From assembly GCA_905397405.1 (NCBI GenBank), contig CAJPVJ010000097.1, positions 1-39,136 of the forward strand: 39,136 nucleotides of DNA, given 5' to 3'. Numbering within the stretch: position 1 is the stretch's first letter; each line of letters opens with the position of its first letter. Positions 12,495-27,000 of the stretch are shown here, in pieces. Origin of the DNA: Oppiella nova (lineage: Eukaryota; Arthropoda; Arachnida; Sarcoptiformes; Oppiidae). The translations under genes and the position numbers were made by a program. A model generated the notes under the pieces. It made no database searches. It had not been told where the DNA came from and saw nothing but the letters and a program-made list of their open reading frames with translations.

Positions 12495-12756
12495 CTATCC
12501 TTTCACTGCAAACCAATTGCAGTTATTTTTCTTATATTTATTATATTTTTGTCTCTTTTCTCTTTCTCTGACTTAATATACAGTAACGGAAAATAATTTC
12601 TGTTATGATATAAGAAATTTCAGATCTCTTTCCATAATTTTGTCGTTATATTACTTAAAGGCCAATAGAATCTCATCTAAAGACTTGTGTATTATATTTA
12701 TATATAAACGGAGTCTCCAAATGCTAGATATAAAGTGTTATTTAGAGTACTGTTGA

Positions 12757-12759
<3 letters not shown>

Positions 12760-12798
<39 letters not shown>
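12760..12798. repeat. (CT)n microsatellite
   Basis: About 19 uninterrupted CT units. Confidence 0.95.
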
Positions 12799-12801
<3 letters not shown>

Positions 12802-13777
12802 GCAATAGCCATCGCAATGGCACATACTGTCGGTGCTGTTTAAGAGTAAAGTGGACTTATTTTGTCAATGATACTCATGAGAGCTACAAAATGATGGACA
12901 CAAAAATCAATTCTTTCATTATGTGAAACACTATGAGTTTGTTAGAGAGGTATTAAAGTGAGGGCACCGGCAAGACCTCACATATCAAACTACTGGTGCA
13001 CTAAGTTTTAACAAAACTAATTCGCCGTGTCTTACGTTAGGGCGAGAGCACTGGGAGGGATGGGATTTATCAAAAGTTATCTCAACTCATCATTACTTTT
13101 TTGGGAACTTAAATTAAACTCAAATGTATTTTTAGGGTTTCTGATTGAGTTTAGCGCCAGTTCCAGACCCTTGGCTACCGTTTCTTATGAGAAAAGTAGT
13201 CAGAAATGAAAGGATGTGCGTGTTATTAGGCCTTCCACTGGCTATATGTCTATACTTTTCTCACTATACCTCTAATTCCAAGGCATAAACACTTGAAAAA
13301 AGCAAACTTGGGTTCACTTTAATAACTGGTTATTTCCCTGTATTTTTTTAAGTTGTACACAAAAATCTCAATCCCTAACCCCTGTATTGTAGGGAACAGG
13401 TTGTGTTGTGTTTCTACACATCTCTCACCCGATACTTACAAACACATGAACTTTATTATTGAATTTTATCGACAAAATTATACGATGTTTTGCAAAAGTG
13501 GTGGAATATTCAACATTTTTGATTCACGTTTTTTGATAACACAAAAACTCCTTAAAAGTGTTGTTTATTTGGCATTTCGGAAGTGTTGAAAAGCGATAAA
13601 TTTCTCCACTATTCGTGTGTTTAAAACTAATTTCTAAGACTTCACTCGCTATTACTAACGTGTACTCTGTATTCGTTAACATCGAAAAATTTATTTTGAT
13701 ATTGTTTTTCACTCACGAGTTTTCGCTGAGTATTTCGGTGTTAAAGATTTTCCTGAAGACAGGAATTTTAAGACATC

Positions 13778-13779
<2 letters not shown>

Positions 13780-13818
<39 letters not shown>
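13780..13818. repeat. (AG)n microsatellite
   Basis: About 19 uninterrupted units. Confidence 0.95.
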
Positions 13819-13821
<3 letters not shown>

Positions 13822-14266
13822 ATACTTGTGTGTTGAGTGAGAGAGACTGTGAACTAAAGACTAAATCATTCCCCACTCTATCGATGAGACTGTGAGCCAA
13901 ACCTTAAGTCTCATTAAATGTCTATTTTGTGTGTATATCTAAGTATAAGGCATACTATGGAAGCACTTCTGTAACGCCAACTCCAATACACGATTGAGTA
14001 GTTTTTTGTGTAGTGACTGAATAGAGAGGGAAGACCAGCCAAAAAGGGACATTGAAATGAGTAGTAGTCAAGTGTTTTTAGGCTCTGATTGCAACGATTC
14101 ACCAGAAGATTGAGAGAGAAATCTCTCCATTCTATCAAATCATACAAAATGTCTTTTCGATGAGATATTATGTTATTTTAGTTATCAAAAGACGAGTGAT
14201 TAAGAGGAGTATTATTCTCGAGGAGTGACGAGTCGTTTGTTTTTGCTTTGTATTAATATAACTGAT

Positions 14267-14270
<4 letters not shown>

Positions 14271-14317
<47 letters not shown>
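14271..14317. repeat. (AG)n microsatellite
   Basis: About 23 units with one AAAG interruption. Confidence 0.95.
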
Positions 14318-14902
14318 TCCTAGAGTTCAAACTGGTTCCCAAACACTAATATAGTGTATAATAATAAATCTGATCCGAAAATAACAATACGTTTATTAAC
14401 TGATATTTTTTTCCTTTGAGATTTTCTAATTCAGACCCCAATCGTGACAATTTTGATCACTTTTTAGATTACAAATACTTTTCCACTCACTCTCTCTCAT
14501 CAGTCAAAGTGTGATTGTATGCCTGATATGAATACGATTTCCATTATTGATATCGTAGTCCATTATACACTAACACACAGTCTGGTGCTGTATATCAATG
14601 TATTGGCGAAAAATATATTTATAATAAGTATAGAAAACGGCAAATTTGTTACAAAACTTGATTTAATGCATACAAAGTATACATGTGTGTGAATGAGATG
14701 TGTGTCTAAAACGATAATTAGGTCTCCAATTATGCAGATATTTGAACGCAAAGGAACCGGTGATTATGTTTTTGACGAATATCTCATTAAAATATTTTTT
14801 GATGGATCCTAGAAATCCATGTGTAATATAATACTCATTCAATGTCTCCTTTAATATTCAATCTTTGCATTAGTTATGGTTTTCATAGCAGTAGTTATTA
14901 CG

Positions 14903-14933
<31 letters not shown>

Positions 14934-14934
14934 G

Positions 14935-14961
<27 letters not shown>
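14903..14961. repeat. (GA)n microsatellite
   Basis: About 59 bp of GA units with a GGGAGGGGG interruption in the middle. Confidence 0.95.
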
Positions 14962-14967
<6 letters not shown>

Positions 14968-16142
14968 TCAAACAAAGAAATGCTGCGATTTTTGAGCAAA
15001 ATACCTATTCATCCAATCGCTCGCCTGAATCGCAGGAATTTTTATGTCTCTCTTTATATATTAGATATGTTTTGCTTTTTTCATATGAAATTTCATTTTT
15101 AATTAAAGTAAATGTTTTTAGCGCCGCTATTCTCTATACACACACTTAATATCAATTGTTATTTTTATTATTTTTGTCTCTCGTTTAATGACTGCAAACA
15201 GCAAAAAGTGTTTTTTAAACTGAACTCTTCGGGAGTCGAGAGAAACTTATTTTCAATTTAGTTAATTAATGCCTTATCTCTTGCGCTGAACTTTTAGTCT
15301 TTAATTTTGGTTTTATAGCGAAAAGTAGTGCCGTTTTGTGTTTGCAATGCAACGGAATCGCCGTTTTTTTTTGTGTGCAATAGCTTTCCAGCGATTCCTT
15401 AATTGTAATTGTCTTTCGAGAGACACGTTTTTAATTGATTTTTATATGCCTTTTATCTACAATTAAAGCACATCTTATCGTCGCACCGTTGGCCCAAATG
15501 TTATAAAAAAATTTAATCAATTCTTATATATATTTCTTTGTATATATATTTTGTCTCTCATTTACGAGTGAATCAAATCCCAAATCTCTCGCTATTTTCT
15601 CGTTCATTACCTCTTCATTAAGTAAACATTACTTAACTTTATATACCATTTATTAACTCGACTTTTAATCCATTAAAGTGTTGTGCATTTCAGCGACAAA
15701 ACTGATGCACAACTAAAACACAAATCGGAGATTCAGGAGCGAGAAAATAATTTAATGATTGATTTATTAATTGACTTTTTTCAATGAGTTTCATGTGATT
15801 TCTCATAATAACAATAATTAAGATTTAATATAATATATAATGCAATTTTTGAAACTTTTTGCTTCCTTCAATCATCGACTCTAATAAGCAATTAATAAGA
15901 GTTTTTATGAACTAAAACCCAAATTATTATATAGTTTGTAATAAAAAACTTTTTATGGCAATCGATTACTGCATTAAATAATAATTTAGATTAATATTTG
16001 TAGCAAAATTTAATTATCATAATTGGTATAAATAATAAAAAATTTCAGAAATTCTTGTCCTTCATATCTACGAGAGATAAAGTAATTATCAGAATAATAT
16101 TGATGTGACTTTAATACCTGGTTCACTGATTAATCTCTATCC

Positions 16143-16146
<4 letters not shown>

Positions 16147-16184
<38 letters not shown>
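16147..16184. repeat. (TC)n microsatellite
   Basis: About 19 uninterrupted units. Confidence 0.95.
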
Positions 16185-16188
<4 letters not shown>

Positions 16189-16890
16189 AAGAACACGATT
16201 TGTTTAGTACTCTCTCAATAACTGCATACCAGTGCTCACGACGAGAATATTCCAAACGTTTGGCATTTTCTGTACTTTAAATTTATATCATTTTTGAGTT
16301 AATTTTGAAGTACTGTTGCAACGAATGGATAGATAAGAGAAAAGTCTAAATCTATTTATAAAATAATTTAAAAGCAACTTAAATGCGATTTCTCCGCTAA
16401 ATAAAACTGTTTTTCACACAAAAATCAAATCTCGAAGCTCAAGGAAATATCAGCAAAAATGTTTTTTACTCATTTTAATTGCATTAATTTGCTTCAAATC
16501 ACTCCCAAGTATAGTCTATTACTGGAATACTATTTTCCTAATTATCTCTAAGTTTATGTAGTTTTTCGGCAAAATCTTTAATAACAAATTCATTTCTCAT
16601 ATCATAAAACACAGACAAACCCCTAAAATGTATTTTATTTTAAGGATTTTAATTTGTTAAGTATTTACGAATACAATTTTCAAATATCCTAAAATAACAT
16701 TTGCAATACTCATACAGATCAACACAATATTTGGAAATACAGTCATAAAAGCTCTGAAATATGAGATCCCTATCCCATATCCAATTAATTTATTCAAACC
16801 ATTAATTAATTTATCACAAAAGGGAAAGTTTTATTTATTTTTTGAATAATTTTTCAATACATTTCATTCAACACAATGGATATCCGCTTT

Positions 16891-16896
<6 letters not shown>

Positions 16897-16922
<26 letters not shown>
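16897..16922. repeat. (TC)n microsatellite
   Basis: About 13 uninterrupted units. Confidence 0.95.
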
Positions 16923-17891
16923 ACCCAAATCTCTTCTATTCTGAAGATATTATTCACTGAATATATAAATATATAAAATTGAGTTTTATTTCAAGTATTT
17001 ATGTTTGAGCTCTAAATCTTGAGTCGATAACACATGAGTGCCACTCGACTGCCAAATAGTGGCTTAACTTTACTCCCGATGTGAACGACTATTTAGATAT
17101 AAATATATTTTTCTAATATACAGTTTATACGGCCAAAGTAAATAATATTAACTCAAATTTGAAGTAATTTGCAGTGCAAAAACTTTATTCTGTGCAATTT
17201 ATTAATGCCCACGTTAATAGTGTGTTTGCATTACATTAAATCGTTTGAATTTTAATTCAATTTCTGAAGACATTTACAAAAGTCGTGCGAAATCTCGCTT
17301 CAAACACAATGTTATAAAATATATACTAAAAGTATATTTCTTTCCTCTAATCTCATGACTATTTTGCAAACTATTTGCCCAAACATTTGCAAAACACGAC
17401 TATAATTAGAGAATTGTTTTATTGAAGATTGTTTGGCAAAAATATTTTTACTCAACAATTTTGGGACTCGTTTTGTATGTTTGTTCACGACTTTCAAGGC
17501 ATTATTACTCGCCATATAAATATCATCTAAACGTTTAGTAAATGAATGCTTGCGTATAAAAAATGTTGAAAAATTTTATATATAATCCATTACATGAAAA
17601 TATATATTATTATATATTAGACACAAATCTCTTATAACTCTTTTTTATGTGAGTGTTTCAATTGAAGTAAAAATTTCGTCGTATTATAAGAGTCTCTCTC
17701 TATTTAATGTCAAAATCTTGTCGTTTCATGAAAACGGCTGAAAGAGATTATACTTAAGTATTGGTATAAAATGTTAGCTAAAAAATCGAGATTTTCTGTC
17801 AAACACTTAATACGAGCCCAAAAGCCAAGCAAACGAAAGAAATTTTGAAGAAAACTTAAATCTGATAAATGTTTGATAAAAAAATGAATTT

Positions 17892-17893
<2 letters not shown>

Positions 17894-17926
<33 letters not shown>
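17894..17926. repeat. (GA)n microsatellite
   Basis: About 16 uninterrupted units. Confidence 0.95.
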
Positions 17927-17930
<4 letters not shown>

Positions 17931-18191
17931 GCAGTATATTTAGGAATAACTCAAGATTTGCAAACAAACAAAATCTCTCAAGAATTTCAATAATGAACGC
18001 TTACATAAATTTTAGTGATGGGAAAACAAATTTTTATTATCGATTTGAGGCTTTTATGTATAAAAATGACTTTTTAAATGATTGAATGGATTTTATTTCT
18101 TTTCGCATTCACTCATTCTCTCTGTATATCTAATAAATGATTGCGATATAATTTATTTCTATTTATTATATTTCTATTTATTATATAAAAT

Positions 18192-18220
18192 ATAATCCAT
18201 TCCATGCTGTAATGGATTAT
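18192..18220. repeat. Small perfect hairpin
   Basis: ATAATCCATT and AATGGATTAT form a 10-bp perfect stem around a 9-nt loop. It lies directly against the dispersed word GGGAACGGTA (18221-18230). There is no U-tract or gene end that would make it a terminator. Confidence 0.6.
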
Positions 18221-20269
18221 GGGAACGGTAGTCATAACACGGTTACACTACATATCGCTGGCATATAAGGGAATATAAAAATAAATGTCTATTAATTCAT
18301 GTTAAGTTTTATTGATTTGTTAGCATTATACTGTATTAATAGTATATAAGTTATTAAATTCAATAACCGGTGAGAATTATAGTTCGCTTATTGAGGTATA
18401 AGTTAATGATTGCGTGTTTTATTTAATCTGGAAAATAAATATTTCTTTCATACATACTGTGTGTTAGTTATTCAATACATATACTTAAAAGTGAATTATA
18501 TTTTCTAAATGGTTATATTTTAAATTATTATTCTCACCATTATACCATACAATTTGCCATCGATTTATCCTTTACTATATAATTTTTACTTGATTTCCAG
18601 AATTTTTATTATAAAAATTTATATATTAAATAATATGAAATAAAATTTTGCGATAAACTTGCAAATGGTGCAATGAAAAATAAAAATCTTTGCAACAAAA
18701 ATAATTTTAATATGAGAAACGACTCTAATTTGCAAAATTGCCCGATTTTTGTCTTTGCATTTTGCTGTCATAAATGAGTTGAATTTATTTGCAAATTTCA
18801 ATTTTCAACTCCTTTTTCACTTCTCGTTTAATACTTTAGATTAAGTCATAAAAATTACTTAACGCTTGAAATTGCTTAAACTCATAATTCTTATCAAATT
18901 CTGAAATTTAAATAAATTTATTCATCAAAAATAGTCCCACTTTTGGAGACACACGTTACATGAATATAATGGTCGTAAAAGTAATTCACTAGTCAAGTGA
19001 TATAAAAAAAAAGCTAACATAAATCCACATGGACAAAGTTTTACCTAAAAAAGTGGTTTTCGAGTGCATATAAGTTGGCACTAATATAGTAAATATATTT
19101 ATAAAAATACACATAATGTTTGCATAATAAGAGCTTTTTGTTTCATAACTTAATACTACTGTTAAAAGCAAATGTCTCGATATATGATGGAAACGGTTCA
19201 CACCCTCTAATCATTTAAGAGATTTCTTTGCGATACATTCAGTGACCAGAAAAATAGAGAGAGAAATCTTTTTCTTTCTTTTCATTTCTCTACTTAGAAA
19301 TATAAATCTTTAGACTTTTCTGTCAGCCTTTCATTAAACATTTGATGTATGGTATGGTCTGCGCTGTCATACAATTTATGGGCCATACATACGACTATCG
19401 TTCGCATATCAACGCCTCGGTAACAGCTATTATACCCATACTATGAGGTTATCACAAGAATAATAAAGAAAAATATATGATATTAGTTGCAAAAAATGTA
19501 GAGAAAAATGCGAAATAAAATTGTGGTTTGCATTTGCAGTGCACACCTCAATCACTGATACTATAATACAGTCCCGATGTATGAAAAAGGCGACCAAAAA
19601 ATGGCAAATAAAACGCTGAGATTATATCGACAGCTACTAATCGCGTATGAAATGTCGCTTTTGAAAGTAAAAAAGTCTTAGACGTGTCGTTGTCTGTGAA
19701 AAATTGAGTCCAAAATTAACTTTTCTTTTGCTGTGTTTTTTAGCTCATGATTTTGGTCTTCAGTTTTTTTCTTTGAAGAAGAGATTCTTTCTGTTGATAA
19801 GTGTTTGAGTCAATCAAACAGTGAAAGAGTGAAAGAAAAATAAGAGTATAAATAGATGTGAAGAGAGAGAAAGAGAGAGCGAAAAATATATATAAGAATA
19901 AAATAGTTTTCACTCAAACACTGAGATTATATTGAATTTTAACACTTTTTTCTCTCAATTTTTTCGATTATTTTTCTCTCAATCTCTCTTAAAGTTTGTT
20001 ATACTCTTCAACAACAACTTATTTTACCGAATATTATATTATATTTTTTTGTCGGGTGTCTCGCAAAACACTATCTGTTTGTGTGTTTGTCTCCAATCGA
20101 CTCAAAACTCTAATCCAATGTATAAAATACGAGTCAATAATAATACAAAAGACTGACATTTTGTTGTTGTAGTTCTCAATGTTTTTCGTGTTTTTTCTAT
20201 TTGGGTCCTGTCTTCAAATCTATACTAACTGTGCTTTTGTCTGTTGGGGTGTTGTATCAGTGTTTGCAG

Positions 20270-20296
20270 GAGAGAGAGAGAGAGAGAGAGAGAGAG
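20270..20296. repeat. (AG)n microsatellite
   Basis: About 13 uninterrupted units. Confidence 0.95.
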
Positions 20297-20728
20297 ACGA
20301 GTAGTGGACAGTTAGAGATAAAGTCCAAAAAATCAACTCTCATGTGGTTTATAGACATAAAAATTGCTTCAAATAAAGTCTCGAAAACAAGTCGACTGTC
20401 GGAGAGAGCGAGGAGTGAGTAGTGAACGGAGAGATTGAGAGCCAAAAAACATCACAACTCATGTTCGGCCAAACGCTACGAGAAATCAAGTAATTCATAG
20501 CTAACTGTCCGCTATATCAGCTCCAGTTGTCGTCCAGATGTACCTTCCGATTGTCTGAATCGCTCACTTATTGTGGTCCTAGGAATTGATGGCAGAGTTG
20601 CATATAATTGCAGTTATCGGTCCCAATAGAGTCCCAAACGTATGACTCGTATAAAAGTTTTATATTTCGATAATAATCTTTAGGCTCCGGCTCTCGACTC
20701 TATTGCTATTAAAATGCATCTCCACTTC

Positions 20729-20731
<3 letters not shown>

Positions 20732-20762
<31 letters not shown>
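20732..20762. repeat. (TC)n microsatellite
   Basis: About 15 uninterrupted units. Confidence 0.95.
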
Positions 20763-20765
<3 letters not shown>

Positions 20766-21147
20766 GAATAGCAATAATACGGGAATTGGAGCCATTGGTA
20801 ATGATTAGACCCCCGCCCATGCCTTTAGTGAATAAATACCACAGTTTAGTAATCCATGCATTTTGTGGACAAACAGTGCTCACAAACCAGTGACTACTGC
20901 CGTCCCTCTCTCTCGCCTTCGGGTATCACCTCTTCGTCATTAATACTGAAGACACAACATATATATACTGTGTTTTGCTATCATCTCCGCAAAGAATGGC
21001 AAAGTATTTATCATTTACGACAATAATTTCCTTCCATTTAAAGCAATAGTAATAATAATAATGAAAATCAGATAACATTTGTGTTGAACAGTCAATGCTA
21101 GCAAAAGTTTTTCCACAATTTTTAATCATTAGCTAAAACTAATGATT

Positions 21148-21149
<2 letters not shown>

Positions 21150-21183
<34 letters not shown>
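21150..21183. repeat. (TC)n microsatellite
   Basis: About 17 uninterrupted units. Confidence 0.95.
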
Positions 21184-21187
<4 letters not shown>

Positions 21188-22890
21188 CCACTAAAATGTT
21201 TTTATAATATATTATGCCTTTAAGTTATCAGCCATTCATTCATTTAACTAATAATAGCGTAGAATAAAGAATTTATTTGTGGTTTAAAAGCACTTTCGCT
21301 AAAAATATTACATACAAAGTATATATACGACAAGAGGTTTAGTAATCATAATAAAATATCTAGTGTAATTTATCTCAAAATTAATATCCCTTTTAATAAA
21401 TATATTCATCCATTAATTCAGAGAAAATAGTGAGTGTTTTTTCAGTAGGTTTTTGTCATCCCTTTAACATTAACTTTGGTTTTATTAAAAATATTATAGT
21501 TTTAATCACTTATGAGGTTTTAAAAGTGTTTTTCGTATGAGTTTCGCAAAAATCAATCTTCATTTGAAGAGTGTGTTTGGGTTTTCATCAGATTATATGT
21601 GGAGGACACCAGAAGTCATTCAATTCATTATATATTTGCCATCAAAATAGTCGTATGAAAAGGGAGAGAGCTTTTCAACCATTTTTATATTATATAATAC
21701 GGCATTACATGTATAATACATATAAGACAAACAATATATAACAAAGCTCATATACATTATATGTCATACAGCTTTTTTATACTCCGCATAGAATTTTTGA
21801 TGGCTGTTTGCAATCAAATATTTGTATTCATGTATAAACACATAAGAGTTGTTATATTTACCAAACATACCATTAAAATATATTAGACAAATGAGAAGCA
21901 AAGAAATATAGCTCTTAAATATACACAAAAACACAGCGAAAATGCAGAATTTTACAGAATTCTGGTGCAGAATATTCCGTGTGTTGATCTACACATTGAT
22001 ATTATGTCACGAGAATAACGAGAATAAATAGCTTTAAGTGTAGTTGTGTTTTGCTGTCAGTTTGTTAGCTATCAATAAATTTTGATAATAAAAACACTTT
22101 TAAGAAAAGAAAGCAAAAGAGTAGCAAAAATACATTTTCTTCAAACAACAATTTTTTATCCCCCATATGTTTATTGAGAATAATATTTATAATAACACAA
22201 CATTATTCTCTCTCTATTTTTATATCAAATTCTCTGTAAAAATCATTTGTTATACACAAAAGAAAAAAGGCAAAATTTGTTATATGTCTTTGAATACGGA
22301 ATATAAATAATTTTTTATAAGATATTTAGTAGACATCTCTTAAAACACGGCAAACAATAGAGAGTCAAGAAATTGATTGAATGCCCAAAAAACTATTGAG
22401 ATCTTAATAGATAGACAGTCTTTTTAGGTCATATATAAGCAATAAATAAGAGATGAAAAATAAATGCTTTTGTGTTTCTCATTGAATTTCCATTCATAGG
22501 CTAGAGATTACAGCGTTTTGTTGTATGAATTACTACTAAAAATGAACACTTTTTTGTCTCCTTTTTCTCAGTTCGTACGAAATGTTTAATATTAATATCT
22601 TTAGCCTTTAATGGAATAAATCATTTGCGATAAAAGTATTTAATTTTCTCTCTCTTTTCTCTCTGTCTTAGAAAAACAGTGCAATTAAATGACATTTTTT
22701 ATACATTCAGAGCTAAAGTCAGAATTTATTATTTTAATCCCTGACTCTAAGTGAGAAATAATCGTTTGGTTTTTTCCTTAGAAAAACACATAAGATATTT
22801 AAACTTGTTTCTTGAGTGAAGTTAACTTTATTTTTGATAATAATTTATACGATTTTCATTCAAAACCCAAAACCAATGATAAGCTTTTGT

Positions 22891-22894
<4 letters not shown>

Positions 22895-22935
<41 letters not shown>
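22895..22935. repeat. (AG)n microsatellite
   Basis: About 20 uninterrupted units. Confidence 0.95.
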
Positions 22936-22938
<3 letters not shown>

Positions 22939-24200
22939 GAATTGAATCCTTAAAATTAAATTAAGCGACAGAAAAGTTAAATAAATTTTGCCAAATGGTA
23001 AACAAATTAATGTCTAACCACTAAATCAGCTTTACAGACATTGTTTTCAGTATATTTATAAATAATAACCATTTACTAAAATCATTTATTTACTTATAAA
23101 AAATGTTGTTTAAAAATAATTTTAACAGTAATTTATAAACAAACTAATGTCAAAAGAGATCCTATTTAGCAATTATTCAGTAGAAATTTGTCTACTTTGT
23201 TTTATTTATTTGTCTGAAATGTCTGCATATTTACGATCGTTTTATTATAATAATAAATATCAATAAAACTATTCATAGGAATATATAATTGGTTTTGAAT
23301 AATCTATGCATTATATGTCTATAAAAATAGTGGGAAAATAGTTTTATGCATACACTCGAGAGATAATAGAGTGAAAAGTTTTTGGGAAATTGTGAAAAAT
23401 TGTTTCATATAAATTCAGATTATCTCATTACACACAATATATACGATTATATTATACAACAAATGTGTGTATACTGTATATGAGGGTCAAATAAAGGGTC
23501 ATTTCTAATGCATTCTGTATTCAGTGGTATATATGAGTTGCAAATTCGTGTGAAATGCGAGTAAACAGTGGCTCACAAACCAAATGATAGACCAAATAAT
23601 GAGCGAAATTAAGATAAAATGCAAAACTGTTTTAATGCACGAAACCTCTGAATATAATGTTCAGCACACTATCCATGGCTGTAAAGAGTGGAAAACAGTT
23701 TCTATGTGTTGTTCACTAAATATAGCCATACGAATAGGAAATGGAAATTTAGTACATTTAGTAAATTTACTATTTGTTACATCAAATATAATATATGGCA
23801 GCTATTTATCAACAAAAATAACATTTTTATACTAACACTAACTGTTTTATACACTATGTTATACACTACAGACCTAAACTAGACTCATACATATTAGTGT
23901 ATTATATTATATGAGTTTCTGAAATATTGGGTAAATTTTGCGTTTTTTGCGAAGCACTTGGAGTTCGTGTCAGAGCCTAAGGCATACAGATTTAAACTTC
24001 ATTAGTTTAAATTGGAAATATCGATCTCGTAGTGGAAGTACACATCGACTAATAGTTATGCCATACATTAGGCCATAGGACTGGCATTAGATTTATAGTG
24101 ACGTATGAGTTCTTGAGGCACAACACCATAGACTGAGAGTCTAAATGAATAGTTAAGCCCTAATTACTTATACAAATAGCTTTAAGAATCTTTGATTAAA

Positions 24201-25111
24201 GAGTAAATTACTCTCTACTGTATATACACTCCAATAAAACGTTGCAGACTTTCATTCTTTAGCCTCTCAGCCCTCCCTTCCCTCCCTTTCCACTCTCACT
24301 CCCTTTCTCACACACTCTGTACCACAATAAAAGAGTTTAACTCCTGGCGACCGACTCGTATACACACACAGAATATTCTGCACAATATTCTGCCGTTTTG
24401 TCAATTACTCTGTTAATACAGTACAGGCAGTAGTGCCTGACTCGGCAACAGTGAGTGTGTGAATGTCTATCCCTTTGTATGCATACATTTCCCGATCTAA
24501 GCATTTATTTATCATTGACTGCACGACTTGTGTCTTATATTATGTTTTCGGTCAGAAACCAAATTAAAAGCTGTTGTGCTCTGAGAACAACAACACCGGC
24601 AGCTCTGAGGGAAGGGATGTGGAGAATGAGTAGGAGATAGATAGAGAGCACACATACCAGTGCTTCCAACACACACACAGTCTTTCTCTCTCACTAATAG
24701 CACTCGCTTTTTGGCTCAACAACTGAATTATAAGGATATTCAGTAATTTACACATTCATTGAATCCGGTGATGGATTTCGCGCTGGTATGGCGTCGGGTG
24801 TATAGCAATGGATTGAATTCCACACAAATATATATAGAGGAGAGAAGTGGTGTTAAAGGAAAAGCAAAAACACGATTCACTGGAAAACCAAATAATGTTT
24901 TGGAAATGACTTCATATAGAAATGAAAAGGACTTATGCTTTCAATTGCATTACTAAACATGCAATACATGAGTGAAGCACTAAAAACAGTTGAATATAAA
25001 GAAATGATTAATACATTTACGGCTTTCTCGCTGCGAATGGTCTCAGGGGGTGGTCCGCACACATACACACCGATGACCACTAAATCAAACAGTGCTCCTA
25101 TCGAGAGAGAG

Positions 25112-25142
<31 letters not shown>

Positions 25143-27000
25143 ATAAAAGTTTTAAACACAAGAATGAGAGAGGGCAAAAACAAAAAACTCAATAATACAG
25201 TAATAAAAGTGAATACAATTTTATTGCTCACATATATCTGTAGTAATATGTGTGGAAACTGACTGTGGATTTGTAGAATGCATTTAAGCGAAAAGCAATT
25301 AATTTCTTATATACCAAATACTGGTGTCTATTATATTATATAACCGTATATAAATCTAATACTCTGTTAATGGTAATGTATAAAATTGTTTTAGATATAC
25401 ACTATATATTCTTCAAGATTTTCTAATTTAATTTTCAACCATATATTACATTAAAAAGCAGTGCCTTAGAGAATGCTAGTGCCGCATATAATTCCCGCAT
25501 CTGTTTCCTCCCTTTCCTCCTCCTGATTATATGTATATAAACTTTTATTAACACAATATATAGTATTTCTAATCTGGAGTTCATTCATGAAGTCAATGTC
25601 AGTTCAAAAATGGCAACACAAATATTGGCACAATTACTTATATTACTTATATTAGTGGATAGGGATGAGAGGGACTCAGGGATGGACGTGCTCTCAGTCA
25701 CACTCTATCCGTACATATAGTCAAAGCAAAGACATAGACAGCAGCGGAGGGGAGCGACACATAAAACACTTCTCATATATTATATAAAATGTATTTTATT
25801 TTATGTCTCTCTGTGTCTGTGTTTTCTATATATTACGCCAAAAAGGATTTAAAAGTGCACTAAAATTATTACCCCTTTTATTATTAGAGTCTCACATAAA
25901 AAGGCAAACGAAAAATACATTCTTTAATAAATAGGAGACAAATAAACTTAATTTATGGTGAAATGGCTTTCTAGTGAATAAACAACTCCTGGCACATCGC
26001 ATACCGTTCCCCTTCTACAGACACTTTAAGCACATATTTCTCAGGTCATCCCTTCTAATATCGAGCGGCGATTTGTGAGACAACACAGAGAGTGTATTAT
26101 CCCTACGATACTGTTCCCTCTAATTTTATGGACTACCAGTGCTTTACGAGCCCTCAGCCCAAAAAAGCATCGCTCGTTGTTTTTAAGGAGAAAAACAGTG
26201 AAAATAACTATAAAATTCATTTAACAGCAGTAATGGCTCAACACAGGCAGCCTCTCTCACTCCAGCCAATGGCCTTAGGGACAGGTATCATATGTTAGGG
26301 GCAGTGCTGCACAGCATTTAGTTAATGTTCACCCAAAATGTTATTCCGCTAACAAAACGTTTAATTTTTTAATTTTTGTGTTTTTGCTGTTTTTGGCATT
26401 AATAGCATAAGAATATATTTTACATATTTATCTCTACACACAACTAATTATTACATAATCATTAGTCTTATGGCACCGGGCGCTCAAAAAGCACTGATTG
26501 TTTTTTCGCTACAAAAAACAGCAAAAAACATATTCCCCTCTCAAACAGTCTATTATTATCCGGACATTTGTTCGCTGTATTAGGCATTCATTCCGATGCC
26601 ATTGTATTCAGTAATTTATGGCATGTTTTTTAAGGGATGCTTAAAAACAGAAAGAAGATTTTTAATAATAAGTTTATTTCGCAAAACAATTTACAATAAT
26701 GTATTGTAATATTTTGCAATCATCCGAGAGAGAAATGTCTTTATATTTATATTCTCTTTATTAGTATTCATATTATGAAATGACTTTTTATCTAAGAGTA
26801 GAGCTATTGTTACGCCAAAAAATAGTAAAATATAGCACAATATATAAATGAGAGAAAAAAGATATTTTATTTAAATACGAAAATTAGATGCAATTGCATG
26901 AAAATCATATATTTATTTATGAAGGGATTTATGGCATTAAATAAAGTGATATTACAATGAAAATGAGTGAATAGTCATCATAATAGTCGACTTTATTAAC
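24201..27000. other. Non-coding stretch
   Basis: No supported gene. It contains the near-palindromic 17-mer at 24368-24384 and GC-containing words such as TACCAGTGCT (24655, 26134) and TACCGTTCCC (26002). Short open frames on both strands around 24500-25160 are GA/CT or CA repeat translations. Confidence 0.5.
25119..25142. repeat. (GA)n microsatellite
   Basis: About 12 GA units preceded by a short GTGTGTGT run. Confidence 0.93.

Larger units (their letters stand above)
9766..14270. other. Non-coding AT-rich stretch
   Basis: No gene supported on either strand. It holds several GA/CT tracts, listed separately. Open frames here are 60-83 codons and lack any recognisable motif. Confidence 0.55.
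14318..20269. other. Non-coding AT-rich stretch
   Basis: No gene supported on either strand. Long runs such as 15470-16140 and 18150-18900 are close to pure AT. Only GA/CT tracts and a small hairpin (18192-18220) stand out. Confidence 0.55.
20297..24200. other. Non-coding stretch
   Basis: No supported gene. Positions 20390-20920 are less AT-rich than their surroundings, but every frame is broken and I found no promoter motif I would defend. A 9-bp perfect hairpin (AATCATTAG / CTAATGATT) lies at 21124-21147, just before a CT tract. Confidence 0.5.
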
